From positions 2,666,001-2,730,000 of the forward strand of contig JAEILZ010000008.1 of NCBI GenBank assembly GCA_018873225.1: a stretch of 64,000 nucleotides of DNA, read 5' to 3'. Positions 11,077 through 22,463 of the stretch are shown in pieces. The notes under the pieces are model-generated. The model did not search any database, was not told where the DNA came from, and saw only the letters and a program-made list of their open reading frames with translations. The position numbers and the translations under genes were made by a program. Each line of letters starts with the position of its first letter. Positions within the stretch are counted from its first letter, which is position 1. The DNA comes from [Phialemoniopsis] sp. UDSM-2020. Its lineage: Eukaryota; Ascomycota; Sordariomycetes; Thyridiales; Thyridiaceae.

Positions 11077-12807
11077 ATGGAGTATTCTTATCAAAAGCTT
11101 CAGCGGGGCCAGATCAGGTTGTTGTCGCTGTTCCCAAGCAGTGGCAATGATCAGGCACCATTGGAGGCGACGATTGACCACGTCTCCATAAACGAGGCCA
11201 AAGGCTTTGATGCTCTCTCATACACATGGGGCTCGACATTTGAGAGCGATGGGCTTCAAATAAGGGGGCCCGCCAGAGATCAGGGCACATGCGCGACTTT
11301 CGCTCTCACGGCCAACCTGGTCACCGCCTTGAAGCAGATCCGCCAGACTGATCGAGTCTGCCGGATATGGATTGACCAGATATGCATCAACCAAGAAGAT
11401 ATTGACGAAAAAGCAATTCAAATCCCTCTGATGGGACAGATCTACCAGTTTGCGGACCAAGTCATCGTGTGGCTCGGCGATGAGGATGAGACTACTTCTT
11501 CGGCATTCGAAGAACTTGCACAAACTCTGAAGGAAGTCGTCAGGATCAGAAACAATCTGAACTTGTCAACACAGGAGCCCAAGATGTCTGAAGGCGAGGA
11601 AGACAGGCTAGTGGCGGCGAGCTGGCCTTTCGTCTGGATCGCGTCTGACAAATGGAAAGCCATCGAGCATCTGTTGCAAAGGTCATTCTTCAGAAGAGTT
11701 TGGATCGTCCAGGAAGTTGTCCTGGGCCGGAACGTATTGGTGTGCTGCGGGAAATACAGCACAGGCTGGGACGAGTTGAGAGCACAAGCAGTGATACATC
11801 TACACAACGGGGATGCTCCAGATTCGATTGCTGTCATCGACACAGCCCGTCGGAACTTGCACACACATGGACAGAGAATGGAGCCTGTTGATGCTATTTT
11901 CAACTCTTACTTTTTCGAAGTTACAAACCCGAGGGACAAGATCTACGGAACACTGGCTCTGATCGAGCCAAAATTGGTCGTTGGTTTAGCCATCGACTAT
12001 TCTGCCTCTGTGGAGGAGGTCTACTTAACTGCCGCGATCCACTGCATTCGGAAGACTTCATCACTGGACATTTTAAGTATTCAGAATGACGCTTACCATG
12101 AATTATTGCCTTCCTGGGTGCCGGATTGTCGCTCACAACCAACCGTCAAGCAACGAGTATCTCCGTCCCCAAAGGCTAGTTTGCATCACGGCTCACTCGT
12201 GGGTCCATTTGCATTTGGAATCTCTTCCAATCGCCGTGAGCTGCACACCACTGGTGTGCTACTTGCTGAAGTCAACATCCGCGCAAGCGACAAGAGCGAC
12301 GTCATTCTCTGGGCCGAGTTAGCTCGCCAAGCAGCCGACGTTCCCGGAGCACCTCCTTTTCCTGTGAACCTCCACCGGGCTTTGGCTGCCCGTGACGACA
12401 TAGCCGTTCCAAACTCGGACGGCTATGAGCGAGAGAGAACTGCATTTGAGGGGTACATGTCCCTTGCATCAATCACCAGAAAGCCTCAGAGGGAAGCCGT
12501 ACATAAGTGGGAGCATTACGGCGATATGAATCGCGTGCGAGAGTTCATGACGCTCCAGAAGAATGCGTGCACGGGTCGTATCCTGGTACTGACCGAGGAG
12601 AAGCGCCTCGCGCTTTGTCCCGATATGTGCGAGGAAGGGGACCAGATTTGTTGGATCTACGGCTGTCCGGTTCCTCTCGTTCTGCGTCGGCTGGTGGCTG
12701 ACGAGGGCGGCAAGTGGGCGCTGGTGGGAGCATGTTACCTTCAAGGCTATATGTCTGGACCATTTGGCGAGGGAATGGCCAACATCACACAGTTTATACT
12801 TCGTTGA
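11077..12807 (+). CDS. Heterokaryon incompatibility (HET) domain protein
   Basis: Single exon, 576 residues. The HET domain is unmistakable: FDALSYTWGS (~45-54), CRIWIDQICINQED with downstream 'QIPLMGQIYQFADQVIVWLG' (~95-135), then FFRRVWIVQEVVLGRNVLVCCG and later TNPRDKIYGTLAL, all family landmarks. HET proteins trigger non-self recognition and programmed cell death during hyphal fusion and are numerous in accessory or subtelomeric DNA. The C-terminus (~500-570) contains the commonly associated segment ending in a VGxCYLxGxMxGE-like motif (here VGACYLQGYMSGPFGEG). No partner gene is adjacent. Confidence 0.93.
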   Translation: MEYSYQKLQRGQIRLLSLFPSSGNDQAPLEATIDHVSINEAKGFDALSYTWGSTFESDGLQIRGPARDQGTCATFALTANLVTALKQIRQTDRVCRIWIDQICINQEDIDEKAIQIPLMGQIYQFADQVIVWLGDEDETTSSAFEELAQTLKEVVRIRNNLNLSTQEPKMSEGEEDRLVAASWPFVWIASDKWKAIEHLLQRSFFRRVWIVQEVVLGRNVLVCCGKYSTGWDELRAQAVIHLHNGDAPDSIAVIDTARRNLHTHGQRMEPVDAIFNSYFFEVTNPRDKIYGTLALIEPKLVVGLAIDYSASVEEVYLTAAIHCIRKTSSLDILSIQNDAYHELLPSWVPDCRSQPTVKQRVSPSPKASLHHGSLVGPFAFGISSNRRELHTTGVLLAEVNIRASDKSDVILWAELARQAADVPGAPPFPVNLHRALAARDDIAVPNSDGYERERTAFEGYMSLASITRKPQREAVHKWEHYGDMNRVREFMTLQKNACTGRILVLTEEKRLALCPDMCEEGDQICWIYGCPVPLVLRRLVADEGGKWALVGACYLQGYMSGPFGEGMANITQFILR

Positions 12808-13747
12808 GAATCTTTCTTCGGGGTCGGGCACGGATCCAGGCGGGTAGTTACGAAGTCTAGGATCCACAACGGTAACGCAAGCGAGCAGGACGGGATCCTA
12901 ATCAAACCTTGCATGACTGTGATTTGCGAGGCCTTTAAGATGCGGCCGTAACCATGGTAGGATCGTATCCACCACGGGAGACTTCCTACTTCGTATATGG
13001 CCTTGGTGTCATACAGAAGACAGATTCTTCTGTGAAAGTAGGGCCAGCAATGGTTTGGGGGCCATTTCGAGATCCTTCGGCAATCCACCTTGCGGCTTTC
13101 AAAACTCCGATCTCACTCAAGATTGCAAGGATTTGTTTCCACACCTTAAATCTCGCCAGGCCTGCATAAGCACTAAGAGGCTATTACAACAACCCACCGT
13201 GCCAACCAAGCGAATAGAGGATGTCTTGAGACCTTTCGCCCCCACGGAGCCACTCGAGGAACCCACCATATATGGAAAACGAGCTCTCTTGCAAGGAGCC
13301 GGAGCCACTCAAAGAGCTAACCACATCTGGAAAACAATCTGTCCAAATATGGACAACAGTCCTTTGCAAGCAGTCAGAGCTCACACATCATCTTCGTTCT
13401 TGGCACCTTACGGGGGCTTCATGTTGGTCGGGACTTGCATGATCTCAGATCCTGTCAGAATTAGACATGGGTTTGCTCCTGTCAAACTGTCAAACGATGT
13501 GGCAGCTGAGCCCGTTGACTGACCTCGTTGCTAAGACGGCGGAAGCACCTCCTACCTTATCAAGTACAATAATAAAAAGCGGACTGCCATCTGTTTGGAA
13601 AAGGGTTGTCCTCTGCTGTTCATTCGTTATGCGTTGATATTGTCGGCACGTTCATTACCCTTCTCCTCGACAAAAGAGAAAAACCCTCGAAAACGCATCG
13701 CTGTCGAGTGTTCGATCCGGAAACCCGCGAAATACCAACCTGTTTCA
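12808..13747. other. Intergenic with a degenerate tandem repeat
   Basis: No supported gene. Contains the repeat at 13246-13370. An apparent 155-codon frame (13055-13522) is a by-product of that repeat. Confidence 0.5.
13246..13370. repeat. Degenerate ~55-nt tandem repeat
   Basis: GGAGCCACTC occurs at 13246 and 13301, each followed by a similar block (ccaccatatatggaaaac versus ccacatctggaaaac). A TATGGAAAAC...CTTTGCAAG-like block recurs at ~13271 and ~13348. Two to three diverged copies. Confidence 0.55.
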
Positions 13748-15864
13748 ATGTCTTCAACTCCTTACAACCAACCGCCATTCTTGGAACAGAGATCTGCTCC
13801 TGATCCGATACCACCCGCCTCGTATCCTCTCGCAGAGCTTCAGCACACGGGATACGACCTACAGCAAGCACCTTTTCCAGCGGAGGGACACAGTGCCCCA
13901 AATGCATACCAGTTCTCCGAGCATAAATCCACAGTCGCTCTTGAACCGTCTCAGGACGACGAGGCATCGCGTGAAAGTGCCCGATTCAGAGAACTGCGCG
14001 ATGGCATGGCTGGCTGGCAGTGGCGGATCTTTCCCTTCATCTCCTTCTTCGGGGCGGCCATCTCTGGTAGGTCTTTTCCCTGGTTTCATTTTGCAGTTTA
14101 TCGTACGGTCGACTTGTACTAATAGGTCCTTTACACTTGTAGGTTTCGATGTCAGTAACATAGCCACTCTTCAGGTATCTATCTACCATGCGTACGGGCG
14201 GATCGATCTCCTTCCTTGGGTTGTTACCGCTTTCTCCCTGGGTATGGCGGCCACGAGCCCTGTCGCCAACCAGATCATGAAACTCGTCGATTTGAAGTGG
14301 TTCGCCATTGGCAACTGCACACTATTTCTGGTGGCAAGCACCGTGACCGGAGCCTCCCCCAGTATTCAGGGTGTCATAGTCGGCCGCATACTTCTAGGCA
14401 TTGCAGGAGGAGGTGTCTTTCTGGCGTAAGTCTCTGGTACAGGTTGCTCAGGGAAGCATCGCTGACTTGACAAGGATGATCACGTACAACACAATCCTGG
14501 CAAAGCCTGCTGAGCACGCAAGGGTCAATGGACTTCAGAGCATGGGTTATGCCGTCGGCATTGTTCTTGGACCTGTCATCGGAGGTGCCTTCGCAGAGAA
14601 TGAGCATGCAACTTGGAGATGGGTACGTCTGTCGCGGATCCACACCGTTTCTTGCCCTTCTATTATTCGAGTGACCATACCAGGCCCGGCTTCACCTACC
14701 TAAGACTGACCGGCATGATAGGCTTTCTATATCGGCATTCCCTACTGCGCCATACTCATCGCCATGATGTTCCTCGTGTATCCCAATGTCAGGCTACACC
14801 GGCAGGAAGCCATCGGTCAGGGGCTCCGCAAGATTGACTGGGTCGGCGCATTTCTGCACGTAGCCACGCTTGTCTTCTTCGACGCAGCTTGCATCTTCTC
14901 TGGATCCATCCTGCCGTGGCACTCGGGCGGCGCCATCGCTCTGTGGGTGCTCTTTGGCATCATGCTCATCCTCTACATTGTTCAGCAGTCGATGAGCTTA
15001 TTCACGGCCCCCCACAGGCGCATTCTTCCCATCGCCATCATGACTCACCGAACCGGTTTCCTTTGTATGATATGCACCTTTCTCTCCACCGGTGGATACA
15101 GTGTTGCGTTGTACTATCTGCCGCTGTTCTACGCCTTCACACGAGGCGACGACTCGCTGCAGGTTGCCGTCCATATGCTCCCGTACATCTGCCTGTACAT
15201 CGCTGCAGCAGCTGGCGCTGGTATCCTCCTGCCCGTCATTCGCCGATACGCTTCGATATATTTGCTCGGCGGGATTCTCATCACTGCCGGATGTGGAGCC
15301 ATGATGTCTGTCAATCAGGACACCTCCTTGAGTCGGACCATGGGGTTTGGTGCCATCATCGGGTATGGCGTGGGCTTGACTATACAGTTGGCCGGGACTG
15401 TGTTGCCCTTGGCGCTGCCTGCCAATGTGCGCATGGACAGCTCAATCGCCTTGACCGTATCCATCTACTCCGGCGCCACAGTGATTCTCGCCATTGCCGG
15501 CTGCATCTTCCAAAACATTGGCTTCGATACTCTCTCCGATGTCTTGCACGGGTCAGGCTTCACCGCGACGGAGATCCGCGAGGCCCTTGCCGGCCTGGAC
15601 TCCCCGATATGGGGCACGTCAAACCTTGAAAATCTGGAAGCCGCCGTCGCAGCAGTCTGTTCCGTCCTTGTCAAACTTTTCTATCTCGGCATCGTCACTG
15701 GGGCCTTGATGTGTGTCGGTGCCTTGGCTATGAAATGGGAGGCTATTGACTTTAAAGGGGCGAAGCAGGGGCACAAGGAAGAGGAGGAGACACCGCGCGG
15801 GCCAACGGAAAGCGATGCCGGCAGGACGGGTGTAGCAACGTACCAGGCTGACAGGACTTACTAA
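13748..15864 (+). CDS. MFS drug/toxin exporter (DHA2-like)
   Basis: Exons 13748-14066, 14143-14425, 14475-14622 and 14722-15864 encode 630 residues in frame; the third exon uses an AAG acceptor. After a ~95-residue Pro/Ser-rich cytosolic N-terminus come about 14 hydrophobic helices, with the motif-C-like segment SMGYAVGIVLGPVIGGAF (~225-245) typical of proton-coupled drug exporters. The last loop ends in a Lys/Glu-rich tail. Such carriers often export fungal toxins, siderophores or xenobiotics. No biosynthetic gene is adjacent, so the substrate is unknown. An in-frame upstream ATG at 13595 is possible but less likely. Confidence 0.85.
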
Positions 15865-16380
15865 CCGTTGCGCCGCGGTACCATTAGGATGTAACGGCAC
15901 AAGGCCTGATTACGACAGCACGCAGTTTTTGTAACGGTTCACATGCAGGCTACAGGGACCAATTTTCTTTGTAATGACCGTAGACGCGAACCTTAAGAAA
16001 GCCATTAGGAGGCAAAGATAGCGTTGTTCACTTCTCAATACCAAATTGTAGTCTTCAAATTGTGATTTCGACTTCTTGCAACTGAAATGCCCCTTCAGTT
16101 CCCCTTTCAGAATGAACTTGGCAAATTCCAGCTTTAATCACTCCGTAAGCCCCTGCTAGCTCTACTTTCCCTCTCGACCCCTTTGAGGGGTGTTACGTAC
16201 AAGGTGCCTTTTGGCCTCTGGCCTGTTTTGACATGTCTGATCCATGCAGACACGGAGCGCACGACATCACTTAGTTCACACACCACCGAGAACTATCTTT
16301 GAAGCAACAATTACGAATTTGTAAAGATAAATAACAGTCTGTCATCGCTCAGGGCCCAAGAACGTGCAGGGATGTGAAAA
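15865..16380. other. Convergent intergenic region
   Basis: Between the 3' ends of the MFS exporter and the FAD-linked oxidase. Nothing recognisable. Confidence 0.5.
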
Positions 16381-18050
16381 TCAGTGCGATCCGCCCTGAT
16401 GACCAAACTTTCTTCGTGCGTGTGCAACCTTGAAGCCGCCAGCCATCAAATCTGTGAAAACTCTCCCGGGGTCATACTTGTCCCTGATAGCCTTCATGCG
16501 GGCGAGATTGCCTGTAGGATAACTCTCAAACACAGGCTGCCCCTCGTCTGCTTCGTTCAAGTAGTAATATGACCCCATGGCTCCAAGAGTCGTTAGTTCC
16601 GCAGTGATATTGACATTGAAACCTCGAATAAAATCATCGATTACTTCGCCGTCAGCATCGTTCATCCAGCTATATGTCTGCTCGATCCAGAATGAGGGCG
16701 TCTCGTCTAACCCTCGTAGCGACCCTGGCCGGGCATTTGTCGCGCGCAGCAACTGAGACGTGATGGCGTTAAACGCCAGACCGACAGTGACATTTTTGGA
16801 TTTCGAGAAAATCGCTTGCGCAGCCTCAAAGTAAGCGTCGTGTACCACCTGCAACGCTTGCCTGTTGGCTTTGATGGGGAGAAGATGGAATCTCTGCTTG
16901 AGGCCATACGCAAATCCCCCCCTTTCAAAGGCGGGCCGGATAGTCTCACTGTATTGGTGTAGGCTATACGGGAACAGTGAGTCTAAGCCGTTGAGTGGTA
17001 CGAGAATACCGCCTAGGAAGTCTTGCAGAATCTCTGGTGAAGAATCATGACCGTCGTAAACGAGAGTCGCGGCGTAGCTCGGCCCGGAACTGCCACTGAG
17101 ATACTGTGCTGTAGGTATGATGCTCGCCTTGGGGTCCTTGTGGCCACCAGTAGCAAAGTTATGGATGCTATCCAGGAACTTGTCTTTTACTTCCCAAGAT
17201 CCATAAGACGGTGAACCAAACATGAGGGACGGTGCCTGGTAGGTCTGGAGATCGAATCGCGTGACCAGGCAATATGAGTTTCCTCCGCCTTGCAGAGCCC
17301 AGAACAAGTCTGAAAATTCATTGTCTTCGGTGGCGTCGACTATTCTGCCGTCTGCTAGGACGCACTATGTTCTTTTGTTAGCTTTTGCCGCTCTGCGACT
17401 GATTCTCTCGGACAGACCTCGTAGCCCTTCAGGTTATCATTCGTTGACGCGAGACCATATTCAGAGCTGTAGTATGAGATTCCACCACCCAAGAGAAAGC
17501 CCGGAACCCCAACTGGACCGACACGCGCCCCAAGAACCGCCAGACCTGTCCCATCAAGTTTCGCATAAACGTCAGCCCAGCGTAAGCCGGGCCCGATAGA
17601 CAAGGTCTGGTTGTCGCTTGAGAGTGACAGTGTTTCCAGATTCCGACTCGAGACCAAAACACCATCAGGGCCTATGCTGTTAGAGGTGGTTATCGGCATG
17701 TGACCTCCTCCTCTCATCGCAAAGTTCACTCTAGCCTTTGAGAGTGTTCTGACAGTATCAGACAGTTGTTTGGCGTTTGTCGGTGCAATGATACATCCCG
17801 GGCTCAACCAGGAAGCGCTGGACCAGGTACCTAAGTTGACAGTCGTGAGAAGTGCATAGGTCTGGCCAATAGATCACGACTCACCTTGGCTGTTGTCTAC
17901 ATAGCCAACGTCTGCTGGAAGGTAGGTCGTGTTGGCATACCTGTGCTTGAACGCACTGCAAACTTCACCAACATTTCGTGGTAGTCCAGACCCAGATGCC
18001 GCGTGAATCCCGGCTGTAGCAATAAAGACAATCAGACGCAACGGTCTCAT
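16381..18050 (-). CDS. Secreted FAD-linked oxidase (BBE/VAO family)
   Basis: Exons (complement) 17885-18050, 17418-17830 and 16381-17364 give 520 residues. A signal peptide (MRPLRLIVFIATAGIHAASG) predicts secretion. The FAD-binding PCMH domain shows APTNAKQLSDTVRTL and RGGGHMP, with His99 as the expected covalent flavin attachment residue, then GPGLRWADVYAKL, GFLLGGGISYYSSEYG and VLADGRIVDA. The C-terminus ends in the BBE motif NEADEGQPVFESYP...IRDKYDPGRVF. I see no second Cys-type flavin tether, so mono-covalent binding is likely. Substrates in the family are alcohols, sugars or alkaloid-like amines; unknown here. Confidence 0.9.
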
Positions 18051-18813
18051 CTTAGGATTACTGATGCGAATGTTCCTAGGTAACCCGATGACTGTCCTTC
18101 AATGAGCATTAGCTCAAGATCTCAAAACGGACAAAACAGACCACCCTAGGAACAGCGCATCTTGACTTATATATTCCGCTTTCGAACTCGAGAGATGATC
18201 GATGTTAGAGTGAGTGACAATGATGACCGGAGCGTCTGATGCACCCGGTCGATCTTTTGTTGTTCCGTAATCGGTGGAATTTTCTAGCCGGTGTGTCCTT
18301 CGACCAACCAAACACCCCGCTCTGGGAGATGCTTATATGCCTGCACGACATCGCCTTGTGCCAAGCTATCTGGGCTTTCTCGATTATTTTGCAGTCCGAA
18401 CTGACTGGGCGCAAACTGGCACTGACTTTACAATTAAAGATAACGTTTTTGTCATCGCTCCACCAAAGCCGGAAATGGATGCCAATCAAGGCAAGGAATC
18501 TGGTTAGATCAGCAATCACAAGGGCAAAGCAGGTTGTATCGCACCATTTCCGGCCTGATTTACGGAACTGACTATCCCACCGTGCTGACAGGCCTCCTTA
18601 CACCCCGATGTTCAGATTCCATGGTCATTCCAGCATCTCGATCTGCTTGATTGTTCCCCCGTCTGACCCAGTAGTCCTAGATAAGCCTGGAGTTTCCACA
18701 CCGGCAGGCGTCAGGTATCGCTTCGAGATTGTCCCGAGCACTCCAAATCCGAGTTTCGACAGTTTTCTTGAGAGGATACTCGGCATAAGCAATGCACATG
18801 GTTAGATTGCTGC
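18051..18813. other. Intergenic (oxidase promoter)
   Basis: Upstream of the FAD-linked oxidase and downstream of the thioredoxin. It holds the TATA element at 18166-18173 and no supported gene. Confidence 0.5.
18166..18173 (-). promoter_or_regulatory. TATA box of the FAD-linked oxidase
   Basis: TATATAAG on the minus strand about 115 nt upstream of the oxidase ATG at 18050. Confidence 0.45.
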
Positions 18814-19284
18814 TCATTCCGAACCTCTTTCGTCCAAAAATCTCTCCAAGTCCTTGATCGGCTGCATGGAGGGAGGATTTGGGACCTTTCCTCTCCACAC
18901 TTCTTTTCCATCTTGATAGATCACTATTGTAGGCCACCAGACCACATTGGCAGCTTGCTGTACCGTAGTGCCCGGCTCCTCAAGCCCATTAACCTACGAA
19001 TCAATGAGTATGCATGGCTAGGCCGTGGATTGGCTAAGAACTTACTTTGAAGAATCTGACACTGCTGTTGGTGGGCTTCGCAGCAATCTGCTCATAGAAC
19101 GGAGCAATAACCTAGCGAGTGTTAGAAGAATCCTTCATGTTTGCAGGGAAGACTGATTGCTGGATCGAACCTTGCAAGGCGGGCATTGGGTCGAATAAAA
19201 GTCCACGACGACGAGTCCATGTTTCTTTAACTCGTTGTGATAGTCGTCCAAGCTTGTTAGCGCTGAGACATTGTTGGTAGCCAT
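18814..19284 (-). CDS. Thioredoxin-like protein with CPPC active site
   Basis: Exons (complement) 19171-19284, 19046-19111 and 18814-18993 encode 119 residues with phase-0 introns. Thioredoxin landmarks: VVVDFYSTQCPPCK (active-site cysteines near 34 and 37), APFYEQIA, RFFKVNGLEE, then WWPTIVIYQDGKEV with the cis-proline. The active site is CPPC instead of the usual CGPC, and WW precedes the cis-Pro, so redox potential and partners may differ. An in-frame extension upstream to 19449 could add a leader; MATNN was chosen as the compact family start. Confidence 0.82.
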
Positions 19285-19722
19285 GCTGCGAGTGTGTGGT
19301 GAGGATAGTAGACTTGGCTGCCACACCTTTGCAAACAAGGTCATTAGTATGCTGTGATTGTGAGGATGGTTCGGGATATATTTCGTTTTGCTAAAATGTA
19401 GAGACTCGGCATTTCGGACCCCGTTCTTTATGTCCAGTGGCCTGATCATATTGGTGGTAAACTTAGTGTTGGGAAGTGCGTTGTCGACTACTGACTAGCT
19501 TGAAGCACGCAATTTGATGCTAAAGAATCGCCAAATGCTGAACCCCCTTTAGCGATCGCGCAAGTTGGACGCTAAGCGCGTTCACAATCATGAGTCTTAG
19601 ATCGATTACACCAGGTAGTCTCATGGCCCACGACGCTTCGAGAGAAGACACTTTGCCGGCCGTGAAGACCTGACTGCATTAAACCCTGTCTTCAAGGTCC
19701 ATCTATCTGCACATAGACGTTG
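19285..19722. other. Intergenic
   Basis: Upstream of the thioredoxin gene and downstream of the NCS1 permease. Nothing recognisable apart from a possible N-terminal extension of the thioredoxin frame. Confidence 0.45.
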
Positions 19723-21691
19723 TCAAACCGCATTGCCAGAGACCGCCGGGCCCTTCTCAGGATGTCCCTCGTCATCATCGTCGCCCGTATTGGCCCTGTG
19801 ACCCTGGTAGGGTTCAATGCCCAAAACCGCCGCCTCCTCATTTGAGAAAGTCCCATACTGTTTTCTTGTTAGCCCCGAGCCATTGCTGTCAAGCCGGAAT
19901 CCAGAACGTACTGAATCATAAGAGTCAACCTCTCCGAGTCCCGGAGGTGGGAAGATAATGTTCAGTCCCCAATGCGCAAGGAATGAGATCGCATAGCCGG
20001 TGAGAAACCCGGTCCAGAAGACCTGGGTCAGTCCCTCGGGGATGTTGTTCTTGGGATCTACCGATGCCATACCGCCAATCGATGGCGCAAACCCCAGGAT
20101 CCAGGCGGCATATGAGCGGAGATTGAAGCCGTGGAAAAAGTAGTAGATACCCTTGGGGCTGGGAGTGTAGAGATCACTCAACTTGACCTTCTTGTTGCGT
20201 ACCATGTAGAAGTCTGCAGTAAAGACGCCTACCATGGGTGCCAGAATGACTGAGTCCTGTTAGTATCGCCACACGATAGGGGAAGTGAGTGACTCACTGC
20301 CAAAGCTATTGAGGGCGGCGGTGAATGCAGCGGCCTTGGAGAGGATGTACCATGGATTGAGAGCAATAGAGACGACGGCAATGAGGTACGAGCCCCGTCG
20401 GATGTTGATGTATTTGGGACACAGACCGGCAAAGTCCATGCCTCCCGAGACGCCATTCTCGACCGAGTTCAGAGCCAAAATATTGAGCAGAAGTCCGAGT
20501 GAGGTGAAGAAGGAAGCGGCTCGGAGCTTGGGATTGTGATACTGGGTGTCAAGCCACAACTGAACAATGTTCGGCGGATTCCAAAGCCCCAACTCTGTAA
20601 CGTCGCCGTAGAGCTTGCCAGCCGCCGAAGTGCCCAAGACTCCAAAGACAGGGACCACAAGGCCGAAGAACAGCACGCCAAAGGCTTGGCCCCAGATCTG
20701 GTTGCCGGGTCGGCGAGCGAAACGGGAGAAATCTGTCTGGCTTGTCATGCCGACCGCATTTCCGCCCAGGAGAGCCGTGATGCCGCGCACGAAAGCCCAG
20801 CCAAGTTCCGACCCGGGCTTCGCCGCTGTGGGAGAGCTGATGTACGAGCCGGCGCCTCCAGCTGCAGCCATCAAGCCGATCGACAGGCCGAAGATAGTGA
20901 CAGCGCTGGAGATGAGAGCGACTCGCAATGGCTTCCTGAGACGATCGGGAGGCAAGTATAGGAGAGGGATGGCGATGACATTATAGATGATGAAGCCGAC
21001 AAATTGCTTGGTAGTCATGGATGCCGAAGCGGGTAATGTGTTGGGCAGATTCTGATAGCCGGAGAAAATTGTCGAGAGGATGGTGCTGACTAGCATGCCT
21101 CCTGTGAAGCTCTGGACGCCATACCACACTGTTCAAATATCAGCGATGAAGCCATGAGTGATAGTGTACTTCACAAACTTACCACAAGTAACGCCAACTC
21201 GAATGACGATAGGGAGCATGGAGCCCCAGATGCCAAACGTATAGCGAGCCTGAACAGTGTACGAAATATGCCACACGCCTCCGATCCTGTGAATCGTGTT
21301 AACCTAGCTCACCTCCGGTACATGTCAGCGTGGAAGTGTACGAACCACCCGAGGCTTAGCACGATGCCGTAGAGGACTACGCGTGCGATGATGGTGCAAA
21401 GCACAGCTTGCCAGACGCTGAGACCGAAAGATAAAACTGAGGCAGTCGCCTGCCAGCCGTAAATCGTCAGGAACACCGTGCTCCAGAGACCGATGAAGTC
21501 AAAGTCTCTCCACTGGCGTCGGCCTGTGAAAAGCACAGTCAGTATTGCTCATTCTTCCCTTGCTCTGTAGAGGGTTGCTTACTTGGTGGAAGAGGAACCA
21601 AATCGCGATTCTGCCACCGATCTGGAGGCGTATCATCATCTCCTTGATGGAGCTCCGCGAGGCGTCTAATGCGTTGGAAAATACCGCCCAT
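19723..21691 (-). CDS. NCS1 nucleobase/allantoin/thiamine-type permease
   Basis: Exons (complement) 21583-21691, 21313-21523, 21183-21286, 20298-21128 and 19723-20249 give 593 residues in frame. Family landmarks: RWQNRDLVPLPP, the first helix region TIYGWQATASVLSFGLS, ARYTFGIWGSMLPIVIRVGV, WYGVQSFTGG, and NSFGIILAPMVGVFTADFYMVRNKK. It is a plasma-membrane 12-helix importer of uracil, allantoin, uridine or thiamine-like molecules (Fur-type in fungi). The last intron skips an AG only 2 nt after its CTAAC branch site and uses the next one (GACTCAG). Substrate cannot be read from sequence alone. Confidence 0.92.
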
Positions 21692-22463
21692 TGTAACGGT
21701 GAATGTGTGCACTACGAAACTGGGATGATTTTTTATTTTCTCGTTCGTATGAACATCGAAGAGGATGCGCACTCTGCCTTATCAAGTACGTTGATGGGGG
21801 ACTGATCCGGGCCCCCCAGCCGAGATGGCGACATTGTTTAAGATCTTGTCGTGCTGCTCTGGACTGCGCTATTTCGACGGAGCCACCCTGTCTCAACGAC
21901 TACCTCCTTGCTATCCGAAAACCTCGTCTGACCATAAAGTCCACAATCACGTGGACTTATCAACGCTCTAACGACCTTGTATTGGTCTGGAAATCTAGAC
22001 TGGTGAACGGCTCGTACCGCTAGCCGTGGTACGGCTTTGTCGTGTCAAGAACTTAGTCAGACTTGGCATGATCAGCACGTCACCCAAGCGTATTTTGCGT
22101 GTGGGAACTGAGGTGCATTGACTTTCTGTGTGGCTCGACTTTGCTCTGCCGGGGTCCACGGAATCATGTATGTAGTGCGGTAGCTCTAATACCGAGGCCG
22201 TGGTCCCGGGTCCCATGCAGCACTCACACCCACGTGTGAATCGCTACACAGCTCCCGAGACGCGCCCGACAGCGGATCATCCATTTACCGATGACGAGAT
22301 AATGTTCTTCTTAGTACCCGTGACTACAGATTCTGTTCTTGTCTGCCCTGTTATTTCGTATCCGAAAGACATAGGTCTACATATTGACATTTGGGTAGGC
22401 TATAATCCTCTACCATGACGACGACGTCAATGCAAAACTGGACATCGATGCCCCTGGACAACC
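21692..22463. other. Intergenic
   Basis: Upstream of the NCS1 permease and downstream of the sugar transporter; only short frames. Confidence 0.5.

Noticed and set aside
13055..13522. 155-codon frame with repeated segment
   Set aside because: Generated by the degenerate tandem repeat; no domain or codon bias.
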